The notes under the pieces are model-generated. The model ran no database searches. It was not told the DNA's origin and saw only the letters and a program-made list of their open reading frames with translations. Shown in pieces: positions 6,395-13,964 of a DNA stretch of 14,271 nucleotides (its first letter is position 1; every line of letters begins with the position of its first letter). The stretch comes from an uncultured Prevotella sp. (lineage in GTDB: Bacteria; Bacteroidota; Bacteroidia; Bacteroidales; Bacteroidaceae): positions 1 through 14,271 of the forward strand of contig CAMQBR010000052.1 in assembly GCA_946999045.1 (NCBI GenBank), in the 5' to 3' direction. Both the position numbers and the translations under genes were made by a program.

Positions 6395-7312
6395 ATGAAG
6401 AAAATCGCTATTTTAGTTCTCTTTTTTATTTCATCTGCATCATTGTGGGCGCAGATGAAATGGAATCAAACGTATCAACTCTATATCAATCAGTATAAAG
6501 ACTTAGCTATCAAGGAGATGTTACGGTATAAAATACCAGCCAGTATCACTTTAGCACAAGCTGTTTTTGAGAGTGGGGCGGGTAGAAGTAGGTTAGCTCG
6601 TTTAGGTAATAACCATTTCGGTATCAAGTGTCATGGTTGGACAGGACGTACCATTTCGGCTGATGACGATGCGTTAGGCGAATGTTTTCGTGCATATGAC
6701 AATCCTTTACATAGTTTTGAAGACCATAGCAAATTTTTGACTAACAATATTAGATATCAAAATTTGTTTTGTTTAAACACGAACGATTATAGAGGATGGG
6801 CATACGGTTTAAAGTCTTGCGGATATGCAACAAATCCATTGTATGCTAATAAGTTAATTGAACTCATTGAAGTTTACCAGCTCTATCAATACGATCGAGC
6901 AGATAGTTACGATAGATTTATGGCGGCCGAAGCAGGTATTCGTATCCATATCAATACGGAAAAAACATTACACCCAATAGGCTTGTTCAATGAGAATTAT
7001 TATATAAAAGTGCGTCCAGGAGATACTTTTAAGTTGATTGGTAAGGAGATAGGTATATCTTATCGAAAAATAGCTCGATATAATGAACGTGATAAGGACG
7101 ATGCTTTGCAAGTTGGTGAGATTATTTATCTAAAGAAAAAACAAAAGAAAGCCCCCAAGTCTTTTAGAAATCGCCCCCATATAGTAAAAGCAGGTGAAAG
7201 CATTTACAGCATTGCACAAACATACGGCATCCGATTAAAGAGTTTGTATAAGATGAATAAGTTTGATGTCAATCATAGTATTAGGGTAGGAGATGTCATC
7301 AGAGTGTATTAA
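6395..7312 (+). CDS. Secreted glucosaminidase with two LysM repeats
   Basis: A 305-residue cell-wall hydrolase. A signal peptide spans 1 to about 19 (MKKIAILVLFFISSASLWA-Q). The mannosyl-glycoprotein endo-beta-N-acetylglucosaminidase domain (Glucosaminidase, GH73-like) covers about 30-165 and has the catalytic-type segment ITLAQAVFESGAGRSRLA with Glu at 59, then NNHFGIKCHGW (72-82) and FRAYDNPLHSFEDHSKFL (98-115). Two LysM peptidoglycan-binding repeats follow: 202-246 (YIKVRPGDTFKLIGKEIGIS, then LQVGEIIYL) and 262-305 (HIVKAGESIYSIAQTYGIRL, then IRVGDVIRVY). It probably cuts peptidoglycan in the periplasm during growth or cell separation. It is transcribed alone, divergent from the folK-like gene, and ends 8 nt before MITE-like copy 2. 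Confidence 0.92.
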   Translation: MKKIAILVLFFISSASLWAQMKWNQTYQLYINQYKDLAIKEMLRYKIPASITLAQAVFESGAGRSRLARLGNNHFGIKCHGWTGRTISADDDALGECFRAYDNPLHSFEDHSKFLTNNIRYQNLFCLNTNDYRGWAYGLKSCGYATNPLYANKLIELIEVYQLYQYDRADSYDRFMAAEAGIRIHINTEKTLHPIGLFNENYYIKVRPGDTFKLIGKEIGISYRKIARYNERDKDDALQVGEIIYLKKKQKKAPKSFRNRPHIVKAGESIYSIAQTYGIRLKSLYKMNKFDVNHSIRVGDVIRVY

Positions 7313-7320
7313 TTCTATAA

Positions 7321-7516
7321 AGGGCGGTTCTATAAATTAGCTTTGACAGATTGTGAGACTATTTTTGAGGTAAATTTGTTTATGAGTGAAGGAGTATAGC
7401 GAGCTATACGACTGAATGAACAAGAAAATTGAACCAAAAAGAGCCCCACAAGATGACAAAACGTAAAAAGACTGACATAAAAAAACTTTATGGTGGTAAT
7501 TTATAGAACCACCCCC
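7321..7516 (+). mobile_element. MITE-like element, copy 2
   Basis: A 196-bp non-coding element with the best-kept ends: left GGGCGGTTCTATAAATTA, right (reverse complement) GGGTGGTTCTATAAATTA, one mismatch in 18. A possible 3-bp duplication TAA flanks it (7318-7320 and 7517-7519). The inner part holds a perfect palindrome GTATAG-CGAG-CTATAC at 7394-7409. Shared blocks with copy 1 include AAGATGACAAAACGTA near the far end and GGTGGTAATTTATAGAACC at it. It lies 8 nt behind the glucosaminidase stop and 70 bp before the uvrA start, so the uvrA promoter must be within or just behind it. Confidence 0.75.
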
Positions 7517-7586
7517 TAAAGTGAAATACTTAAAATTGGTTGCTATTAAGAAAATAAAATATTGCTGAATTAAGATGAAATAGAAA

Positions 7587-10418
7587 ATGTCCGAAAAAGA
7601 AAAAATAAATATATGGGGTGCAAGGGTGCACAACCTTAAAAACATTGATGTAGAAATACCACGTAATGCGTTGACTGTGATTACTGGACTATCGGGTTCT
7701 GGTAAATCGTCATTGGCTTTTGACACAATCTTTGCCGAAGGGCAACGCCGATACATTGAAACATTCTCAGCATACGCACGCAACTTTCTTGGAAACATGG
7801 AACGACCTGAGGTTGATAAGATTACAGGATTGTCGCCTGTTATCAGTATCGAACAGAAAACAACAAACAAAAATCCTCGTTCTACTGTGGGTACTACCAC
7901 TGAAATATATGATTATCTTCGTCTTCTCTTTGCCCGAGTGGCCACTGCTTATAGCTATGTAACAGGTAATAAGATGGTAAAGTACACCGAAGAGAAGATT
8001 ATTGACATGATATTACACAATTATGCCAATAAGTGTATTTACATTTTGGCACCATTGGTAAAGCAAAGAAAAGGTCATTACCGCGAGCTGTTTGATAGCA
8101 TGCGCCACAAAGGTTATCTGTACATGCGTATTGACGGAGAAATAAAAGAAATAGTACAAGGCATGAAGGTAGACCGCTACAAAAATCACAACATCGAAGT
8201 TGTAATTGATAAATTGCAAGTACATGAACATGATAAAGAGAGGTTGAGAAAGACCGTACAGATAGCTATGAAGCAAGGCGATGGCATGATTAAGGTTATG
8301 AATAAGGACACAGGTGAGGTTCGTAACTTCTCTAAACAATTAATGGATCCCGTTAGTGGCTTATCGTATGGAGAACCTGCCCCAAATATTTTTTCCTTTA
8401 ATTCACCAGAAGGAGCTTGTCCTCATTGCAAAGGTTTGGGATATGTCAATGAAATTGATTTAACCAAGGTGATACCAGATGATAAACTAAGTATCTATAA
8501 CGGGGCCATAGTTCCGTTAGGCAAGTATAAAAAGCAAATGATATTTTGGCAAATTGATGCCATTTTGCATAAATACGATTTAGACTTAAAGACACCTATC
8601 AAGGATATTCCTCAAGATGTTATCAATGAAATATTGTACGGAAGTTTAGAGAATGTAAAGATTGCCAAAGAGTTGGTTCATACTACGAGCGATTACTTCG
8701 TGGCGTTCGATGGCATTATTAAGTATCTACGTACGGTAATTGAGACCAATGATTCTTCAGTAGGACAGAAATGGGCTGACCAATTTTTGGCGGTTACTAC
8801 TTGTCCTAAATGTAAGGGCATGCGACTTAAAAAGGAATCTTTATCTTACCGCATTGGAGAAGATAACATATCGCAAGTGGCTAATCTTGATATGTGCGAA
8901 CTAAACGATTGGCTCAGTCATATAAATGAACATTTGGATGAACAGCAACAAAAGATTGCTACTGAGATTGTCAAGGAATTAAAATCGAGAGTTAGCTTCT
9001 TATTAGAAGTAGGCTTAGATTATCTTTCGCTCAATCGACAATCGGCTTCATTGTCAGGAGGAGAAAGCCAGCGCATTCGTTTGGCTACACAGATAGGTTC
9101 GCAGTTAGTTAATGTGCTGTACATCTTAGATGAACCAAGTATAGGTTTGCACCAACGTGATAACGAACGACTCATCAATTCATTAAAAGAATTACGCAAT
9201 TTAGGTAACTCTATCATTGTTGTTGAGCACGATAAAGACATGATGTTGGCTGCCGATTATATCGTAGACATCGGTCCTAAAGCGGGAAGAAGAGGTGGTG
9301 AAGTGGTCTTTCAAGGTACTCCTAAACAAATGCTCAAGCAACGTACTATTACAGCCGATTATCTTAACGGAAAGCGTGTAATTGCTATTCCAGAACAAAG
9401 GCGAAAAGGTAACGGCAAAAGTATTTGGATTCGTGGAGCAAAAGGCAATAACTTAAAGAATATAGATGTTGAGTTTCCTTTAGGTAAGCTCATTGTTGTC
9501 ACAGGCGTATCAGGTTCAGGCAAGTCAACTCTCATTAACGAAACTCTTCAACCTATTCTCTCTCAGCACTTTTACCGATCACTCAAAAAGCCTATGCTAT
9601 ACAATAAAATAGAGGGAATAGACAATATAGATAAGGTGGTAAACGTAGATCAAAGTCCATTAGGGCGTACACCACGCAGCAATCCAGCTACTTATACAGG
9701 TGTATTTAATGATATTCGTTTGTTGTTTGTTAATCTTCCAGAAGCCAAAATACGTGGTTACAGGCCTGGCAGATTTTCGTTTAACGTAAAAGGTGGACGA
9801 TGTGAAGCTTGTGGAGGTAATGGCTATAAGACAATAGAGATGAACTTCTTGCCAGATGTAATGGTACCTTGCGAGGTTTGTCATGGCAAGCGATACAACA
9901 GAGAGACGCTGGAAGTGCGTTATAAAGGTAAGAGCATTGCTGATGTGTTGGACATGACCATTAACCAAGCTGTAGAGTTCTTTGAAGCTGTGCCTAATAT
10001 TCTGCAAAAGATAAAAACCCTTCAAGAAGTAGGATTGGGTTACATCAAGTTAGGTCAACCTTCTATTACCCTGTCAGGTGGTGAGAGTCAGCGTGTAAAA
10101 TTGGCTACCGAACTATCTAAACGTGATACAGGTAATACGCTTTACATACTTGATGAACCCACTACAGGCTTACATTTTGAGGATATCCGTATCCTTATGG
10201 ATGTACTGCAAAAGTTAGTTGACAGAGGTAACACGGTTATCATCATTGAGCACAATTTTGACGTTATTAAGTTAGCTGATTACATCATTGATATGGGACT
10301 CGAAGGAGGTCGTGGTGGTGGAATGATTCTTTCTACAGGAACACCTGAGGAAGTGGCACAAAGTAGAATAGGATATACTCCCAAATTCTTAAAAGAAGAA
10401 TTAAAGAAACAGTCTTAA
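7587..10418 (+). CDS. uvrA: Excinuclease ABC subunit A
   Basis: A 943-residue DNA damage sensor of nucleotide excision repair, working as a dimer with UvrB. It has two ABC ATPase halves: Walker A GLSGSGKSS (34-42) and GVSGSGKST (about 638-646), with signatures LSGGESQRIRLA (from 489) and LSGGESQRVKLA (about 828). The Walker B regions are LYILDEPSIGLHQRDNERL and LYILDEPTTGLHFEDIRIL. The C-terminal zinc module is intact (C739, C742, C762, C765). In the first half only the second pair is present (CPHC 278-281, after GEPAPNIFSFNSPEGA); the usual first CxxC pair before it is missing, which I recall as a common Bacteroidetes form. Length is normal. No full promoter is seen between copy 2 of the repeat and the start. 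Confidence 0.97.
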   Translation: MSEKEKINIWGARVHNLKNIDVEIPRNALTVITGLSGSGKSSLAFDTIFAEGQRRYIETFSAYARNFLGNMERPEVDKITGLSPVISIEQKTTNKNPRSTVGTTTEIYDYLRLLFARVATAYSYVTGNKMVKYTEEKIIDMILHNYANKCIYILAPLVKQRKGHYRELFDSMRHKGYLYMRIDGEIKEIVQGMKVDRYKNHNIEVVIDKLQVHEHDKERLRKTVQIAMKQGDGMIKVMNKDTGEVRNFSKQLMDPVSGLSYGEPAPNIFSFNSPEGACPHCKGLGYVNEIDLTKVIPDDKLSIYNGAIVPLGKYKKQMIFWQIDAILHKYDLDLKTPIKDIPQDVINEILYGSLENVKIAKELVHTTSDYFVAFDGIIKYLRTVIETNDSSVGQKWADQFLAVTTCPKCKGMRLKKESLSYRIGEDNISQVANLDMCELNDWLSHINEHLDEQQQKIATEIVKELKSRVSFLLEVGLDYLSLNRQSASLSGGESQRIRLATQIGSQLVNVLYILDEPSIGLHQRDNERLINSLKELRNLGNSIIVVEHDKDMMLAADYIVDIGPKAGRRGGEVVFQGTPKQMLKQRTITADYLNGKRVIAIPEQRRKGNGKSIWIRGAKGNNLKNIDVEFPLGKLIVVTGVSGSGKSTLINETLQPILSQHFYRSLKKPMLYNKIEGIDNIDKVVNVDQSPLGRTPRSNPATYTGVFNDIRLLFVNLPEAKIRGYRPGRFSFNVKGGRCEACGGNGYKTIEMNFLPDVMVPCEVCHGKRYNRETLEVRYKGKSIADVLDMTINQAVEFFEAVPNILQKIKTLQEVGLGYIKLGQPSITLSGGESQRVKLATELSKRDTGNTLYILDEPTTGLHFEDIRILMDVLQKLVDRGNTVIIIEHNFDVIKLADYIIDMGLEGGRGGGMILSTGTPEEVAQSRIGYTPKFLKEELKKQS

Positions 10419-10454
10419 ACCCATTAGCTGAATTAAATCAGTGCGTACTTGATT

Positions 10455-10640
10455 TCTGCCTATAGGTTTGTTGTTAATGTAGTTAATATATTTAATGTGG
10501 TCATTGAACTGACTTTTCCTTCTATTCGGGCAAAAAGGCCACATGTTTTTTGTAGTTTCTGATGACGATGAACAGGTAGGTAAGTTGCGAAAACACTATT
10601 TCAATCCTCTTTTTTGCTTTTGCAAAAGGAATGAAAGTCG
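10455..10640 (-). pseudogene. IS982-like transposase, C-terminal scrap with frameshifts
   Basis: Three minus-strand frames read in series resemble the C-terminus of Bacteroidetes IS982-type transposases: PFAKAKKRIEIVFSQLTYLF continuing to IRNYKKHV, then after a shift CGLFARIEGKVSSM, then after another shift HIKYINYINNKPIGR. The shifts lie near 10543 and 10505. About 60 residues of a protein of roughly 300 remain. The scrap begins within a few bases of the end of the IS30 relic, so one element probably cut the other or a deletion joined them. The family assignment is from recalled sequence patterns; another DDE family is possible. Confidence 0.5.
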
Positions 10641-10645
10641 TAGGG

Positions 10646-11109
10646 TCAACCAGCAAGTGCAAAATGATAAACGTATTTAAAGAACTCGTACTTAGGTGTA
10701 GAAAAGTTTAATTTTTCTCTCGGTCTTTCGTTCAGTTTCTTTTGTATTGACATCATTCTCTTGTCTGTGTAATGTTCAAACAAATCCTTTCTCGGTATAT
10801 ATTGTCCGATTAGCTTATTTGTATTCTCAATAGATCCCTTTTGCCATGAGCAGCAATATTGGGCAGCGAAGTACATGGGTACGCCTAAGTACTTGGTAAT
10901 ATCCTTATGTGCCGCAAATTCAGATCTGTTGTAATAGGTTTCAAGCAGTCCTTGTATGGCAGTAACAATTTCTTAACCACCTTTGTCTGATGTTTTGACT
11001 GTTTCCAAATGGCAGCTTTCTGCATAAGCAGCATACTGGTGGACTTCTCCACCAGCGTGAGTATGGCATGCTGTTCAGGGTTTACGATCAAGTCCCTATC
11101 AAAAGCTCC
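10646..11109 (-). pseudogene. IS30-family transposase relic
   Basis: Two minus-strand frames join to the C-terminal half of an IS30-type DDE transposase. The first, GAFDRDLIVNPEQHAILTLV to KKLLLPYKDCLKPITTD, ends out of frame. The second continues EFAAHKDITKYLGVPMYFAA, then SWQKGSIENTNKLIGQYIPR and NERPREKLNFSTPKYEFF to a TGA at 10646. At the junction (about 10922-10930) intact relatives read TTDNGSEFA. Here DNGSEF is reduced to D-ct-EF, as expected for a 7-bp loss that removes part of the second catalytic Asp motif and shifts the frame. The N-terminal half with the DNA-binding helices is missing. A possible scrap of it, HKRGKELTESD (about 11110-11145), precedes an in-frame stop. The gene is dead. 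Confidence 0.8.
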
Positions 11110-11150
11110 TAATCACTTTCCGTCAACTCCTTACCTCTTTTATGGATGCT

Positions 11151-11198
11151 TAACAAATAACCCTTATATGCTGCTATACATATAAGGGTTATTTGTTA
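11151..11198. repeat. Perfect 20-bp inverted repeat with 8-nt loop
   Basis: The left arm 11151-11170 (TAACAAATAACCCTTATATG) is exactly the reverse complement of the right arm 11179-11198; the loop is CTGCTATA. No T-tract follows on either strand (GTGTGAAA on plus, AGCATCCA on minus), so it is not a classic intrinsic terminator. It lies between an IS30 relic pointing left and an ISAs1 relic pointing right. It could be two facing copies of one element end, a protein-binding palindrome or a cruciform-prone site. Confidence 0.85.
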
Positions 11199-11204
11199 GT
11201 GTGA

Positions 11205-11333
11205 AAGGTGGCTAATGTTGGATTCTTACCATTTTTAATATTCAATCTACTCCAAGAACAGCGTATGGGCAGGCATACTCTCGCCTGCATTGCTATCTAG
11301 ATCATTGCATCAAACTACTCAACCAATATATAG
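11205..11333. other. Unassigned stretch between palindrome and ISAs1 relic
   Basis: About 130 bp without a recognisable gene. It may hold the decayed 5' end of the ISAs1-type element, but no start codon, terminal repeat or conserved block could be matched. Confidence 0.3.
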
Positions 11334-11620
11334 AAATCTGTATAGATGCTATCAAAAGTTCGTCTGCAAAATTAGGCAAAACTTTCGAGATATCCCATGG
11401 AATTTCATCCGATGCAACTCTCTGCCGCATAGAAGAAGTGGATTGATAACTAGGCAATGGCTAACCTGCTCTGCAGGTCTTTGCCGAAAGGTTCCACGAG
11501 GAATTGTTGGGAATGTGCTGTACCCAAGAAATCATCTGCATAGACGGAAAGGCTGAGTGCGGCACTGTTTTGAAAAATGGACGAAACCCAGATATCGTAT
11601 CCGCTCATTCTTTCAACGTA
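11334..11620 (+). pseudogene. ISAs1-family transposase relic
   Basis: Plus-strand pieces in changing frames resemble the N-terminal half of Bacteroidetes ISAs1-type transposases. KTFEISHGISSDATLCRIEE (11378-11437) is followed by AMANLLCR in another frame with a TAG just before it (11451-11453). The first frame then returns as FAERFHEELLGMCCTQEIIC, IDGKAECGTVL and KNGRNPDIVSAHSFN, ending near 11620. IDGK (Asp at 11543-11545) is the first catalytic Asp of the DDE triad. The rest of the transposase, with the other catalytic residues, is lost. Where the relic begins upstream of 11378 is unclear; 11334-11377 is open but not convincingly homologous. A long open frame over 11290-11556 in another phase is a shadow. 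Confidence 0.7.
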
Positions 11621-11640
11621 AGCATATATAAGGGGGGCTG

Positions 11641-11688
11641 AATAAAAAAAAGTATCAACATAAAGTAACTACAAAGTATCAAATACAA
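11641..11688. repeat. Short direct repeat behind the secreted-protein gene
   Basis: AAAGTATCAA occurs twice, starting near 11649 and 11673, about 24 nt apart, in an A-rich stretch between the ISAs1 relic and the stop codon of the minus-strand gene. It may be a remnant of an insertion or deletion boundary; low significance. Confidence 0.3.
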
Positions 11689-12183
11689 TCAGTGCTTCCA
11701 CCTGCCCATCAAGTCTAACTTTATGATGTAAAGTTTATTTTGTTTATTCTTCTTTTGTAAGGTATATCCTTCCTTTGTCTTCGTAATAGAACTTCCTTTA
11801 GCCAAGCAGCTGAAACTATGCTCTTTAGCATTTATTCTCCATAGTTCGTAAGGGTTTTGCTTATCTTTTTTGCTAATACATAATAGTAAATATTCACTAT
11901 TAGGACTGATATGAGAGGATAAAATTTTTTTGTGTCCGTGTTCAGTAAAATCTAATTCCTCATTTATATTCAAGATTACATCCAGGCAATAAACTTTGTT
12001 TTGAAGTGTGTAGTATAAACAATGTTTATCATAATCAGTGTATTTAGCAATGATAGTAGCAGAGGTTGGTAAGTGCTTAACAGCAGCCTTTACTCTGTTA
12101 GAAATAGGCGTTTGTGCCAGTATATAGGTGCAAAAAAATATATATAGTACGACAATGAAATATCGTTTGTTCGCTATCTTCAT
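11689..12183 (-). CDS. Small secreted protein of unknown function
   Basis: A 164-residue protein with a clear signal peptide (MKIANKRYFIVVLYIFFCTY to ILAQ; likely cleavage near residue 23). I do not recognise the family. The mature part is rich in Lys and Tyr. SPNSEYLLLCISKKDKQNPY followed by ELWRI resembles one blade of a TolB- or WD40-like beta-propeller (compare SPDGKYLLF...ELWRID), and YTDYDKHCLYYTLQNKVYCL could be the preceding strands. A full propeller needs about 300 residues, so this would be a fragment or a small domain. The start is firm because the signal peptide begins at the only early Met. The gene is alone, divergent from dnaB, with a -7 box 5 nt before the ATG. Its 3' end faces the ISAs1 relic. 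Confidence 0.7.
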   Translation of the reverse strand: MKIANKRYFIVVLYIFFCTYILAQTPISNRVKAAVKHLPTSATIIAKYTDYDKHCLYYTLQNKVYCLDVILNINEELDFTEHGHKKILSSHISPNSEYLLLCISKKDKQNPYELWRINAKEHSFSCLAKGSSITKTKEGYTLQKKNKQNKLYIIKLDLMGRWKH

Positions 12184-12188
12184 ACTTG

Positions 12189-12196
12189 CAAAGTTA
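12189..12196 (-). promoter_or_regulatory. -7 box close to the start of the secreted-protein gene
   Basis: The minus strand reads TAACTTTG, a full TAnnTTTG match, with 5 nt (CAAGT) before the ATG at 12183. A poor -33 candidate lies in the T-rich stretch upstream. If real, the mRNA has almost no leader. Confidence 0.45.
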
Positions 12197-12294
12197 CATT
12201 TTTTTTATTTTTAACAGCGAAAATAAACTGTAAAATACGTTTATAAAATAGGTGAAAGAATGAAAACGATTACACACAATCACCGAAATTTTTA

Positions 12295-12302
12295 TAAATT
12301 TG
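12295..12302 (+). promoter_or_regulatory. Candidate -7 box of dnaB
   Basis: TAAATTTG matches the Bacteroidetes -7 consensus and lies 28 nt before the dnaB ATG at 12331. No TTTG is found 19-21 bp upstream, so only half of the promoter is supported. Confidence 0.45.
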
Positions 12303-12330
12303 CATACACAAAGATATATTTTTATATTAC

Positions 12331-13845
12331 ATGGCAGAAAATAAAAGCAGAAAACAAGCTACTCCTATTGATAACACATACGCACATGTACAACCACAGG
12401 CTTTAGATATTGAGCGTGTGGTGTTAGGTGCATTAATGATAGATAAAGATGCTTTTTCGGTAGTTTCGGAGATGTTGCGCCCCGAATCTTTTTACGAACC
12501 TAAGCACCAATACATCTATCATGCTATACAGTCGCTTAATATGGAGGAAAATCCTGTTGACATAATGACTGTGATAGAACAACTTAAAAAGGAAGGTAAC
12601 TTAGAAAAGGCGGGGGGAGCACCATTCGTAGTAGAGATTAGTGCTCATGTAGCATCATCGGCTAATATAGAATATCATGCTAAAATATTGGTACAAAAAT
12701 CGTTAGCCAGACAACTGATACAATACGCTTCGATGATAGAAACCAAAGCCTTTGATGAGTCGCAGGATATTGCCGAGCTGATGCAGGAGGCAGAAGGACA
12801 ACTTTTTACATTGTCGCAAACCAATATGAAGAAGGATTATGTGCAAATAGATCCTATTATTGCTCAGGCAACAGATATTTTACAAAAGGCTTCTGCCAAT
12901 ACTGGCGACCTAACGGGTATACCGTCTGGATTTACTAAGCTGGACGAGATAACCAGTGGATGGCAAAAATCAGACTTAGTAATTATTGCAGGTCGTCCTG
13001 CTATGGGTAAAACTTCTTTTGCTTTGTCTATTGCTAAAAATATAGCTGTTAATTACCATGAGTCTATTGCTTTCTTCTCTCTTGAGATGAATAATGTTCA
13101 GTTGGTTAACCGATTGATTTCTAATACTTGTGAAATATCTGGTAGTAAGATTTTGAGCGGACAGTTAACTACAGAAGAATGGAAACGGTTTGATACGAAA
13201 GTGCGAGATCTTACAGGTACACCTATTTATATAGACGATACGCCAGGACTAAGTATTTTTGAGTTGCGTACCAAAGCACGCCGACTAGTAAGAGAGAAGG
13301 GGGTTAAAATTATTATGATAGACTATTTACAATTGATGAATGCCAATGGTATGCGTTTTGGCAATCGGCAAGAAGAAGTGTCTACTATATCGCGTTCGCT
13401 CAAAGGACTGGCTAAGGAATTGGACATTCCTGTTTTGGCTCTGTCGCAGTTGAGTCGTAATGTAGAAAACCGAGAAGGATTGGAAGGTAAGCGACCACAG
13501 TTGAGCGACTTGCGTGAGTCGGGTGCTATTGAGCAAGATGCCGATATTGTATTGTTTGTACACCGCCCTGAATATTATCGCCTGTACGATGATGGTCATG
13601 GAGTGGATTTGCATGGCAAAGCACAAATTATTATTGCTAAGCATCGTAAAGGTGCCACAGGTGATGTGTTGTTAAACTTCCGTGGTGAGTTTACACGTTT
13701 CGAAAATATTGAGGATAGCTATCCTATGCCCGTAAGAGAGGGGGGGGAGTTTGTGGAATCACGTATGAATGATAATTTTCCTATACCTAACGATGAGGGT
13801 GTCAATTTGAGTGAGAGAAATCCTCAAGATACACCTCCATTTTAG
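12331..13845 (+). CDS. dnaB: Replicative DNA helicase DnaB
   Basis: A 504-residue hexameric 5'-3' helicase that unwinds DNA at the replication fork. The N-terminal DnaB domain covers about 20-125 (PQALDIERVVLGALMIDKDA, then FYEPKHQYIYHAI). The RecA-like ATPase domain starts near 190 (TGIPSGFTKLDEITSGWQKS). Walker A is GRPAMGKTS (221-229), the catalytic Glu lies in FFSLEM (248-253), Walker B is IIMIDYLQLM (327-336) and motif H3 is LALSQLSRNVE (369-379). AKHRKGATG (436-444) holds the arginine finger region. The acidic and polar tail (about 465-504, ending PQDTPPF) is variable in the family. No intein is present. The gene stands alone, and the third MITE-like copy begins 3 nt behind its stop. 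Confidence 0.97.
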   Translation: MAENKSRKQATPIDNTYAHVQPQALDIERVVLGALMIDKDAFSVVSEMLRPESFYEPKHQYIYHAIQSLNMEENPVDIMTVIEQLKKEGNLEKAGGAPFVVEISAHVASSANIEYHAKILVQKSLARQLIQYASMIETKAFDESQDIAELMQEAEGQLFTLSQTNMKKDYVQIDPIIAQATDILQKASANTGDLTGIPSGFTKLDEITSGWQKSDLVIIAGRPAMGKTSFALSIAKNIAVNYHESIAFFSLEMNNVQLVNRLISNTCEISGSKILSGQLTTEEWKRFDTKVRDLTGTPIYIDDTPGLSIFELRTKARRLVREKGVKIIMIDYLQLMNANGMRFGNRQEEVSTISRSLKGLAKELDIPVLALSQLSRNVENREGLEGKRPQLSDLRESGAIEQDADIVLFVHRPEYYRLYDDGHGVDLHGKAQIIIAKHRKGATGDVLLNFRGEFTRFENIEDSYPMPVREGGEFVESRMNDNFPIPNDEGVNLSERNPQDTPPF

Positions 13846-13848
13846 ATT

Positions 13849-13964
13849 GGCTCTATAAATTAGTTTTGGTAGATTTTGACATATTTTTGAGATCGAAATA
13901 TAGGGGGGTAGTAACCTATACGATTAAGCAAGCTTACATTTTGAAATAGAGATAGTGCAAGCTA
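13849..13964 (+). mobile_element. MITE-like element, copy 3, truncated or decayed
   Basis: GGCTCTATAAATTAGTTTTG, followed by GTAGATTTTGACATATTTTT, matches the gene-proximal half of copy 1 almost base for base. The match continues through a degenerate form of the internal palindrome (GTAGTAACCTATAC, near 13910) to AGCAAGCTTACATTTTG and TGCAAGC near 13960. Beyond that no similarity and no far-end terminal repeat is seen, so the copy has lost its distal part or decayed. It begins 3 nt behind the dnaB stop in the same polarity as the other copies. Confidence 0.6.

Noticed and set aside
7337..7900. 187-residue minus-strand frame crossing the uvrA start
   Set aside because: It is antisense to the conserved uvrA N-terminus and to MITE-like copy 2; no homology or codon pattern supports it.
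11151..11198. The 20-bp palindrome as an intrinsic terminator
   Set aside because: No T-tract follows on either strand, and no intact gene ends at it.
11290..11556. 88-residue plus-strand frame
   Set aside because: It is another phase of the ISAs1-type relic, whose conserved pieces lie in the other two frames; the translation has no protein-like features.
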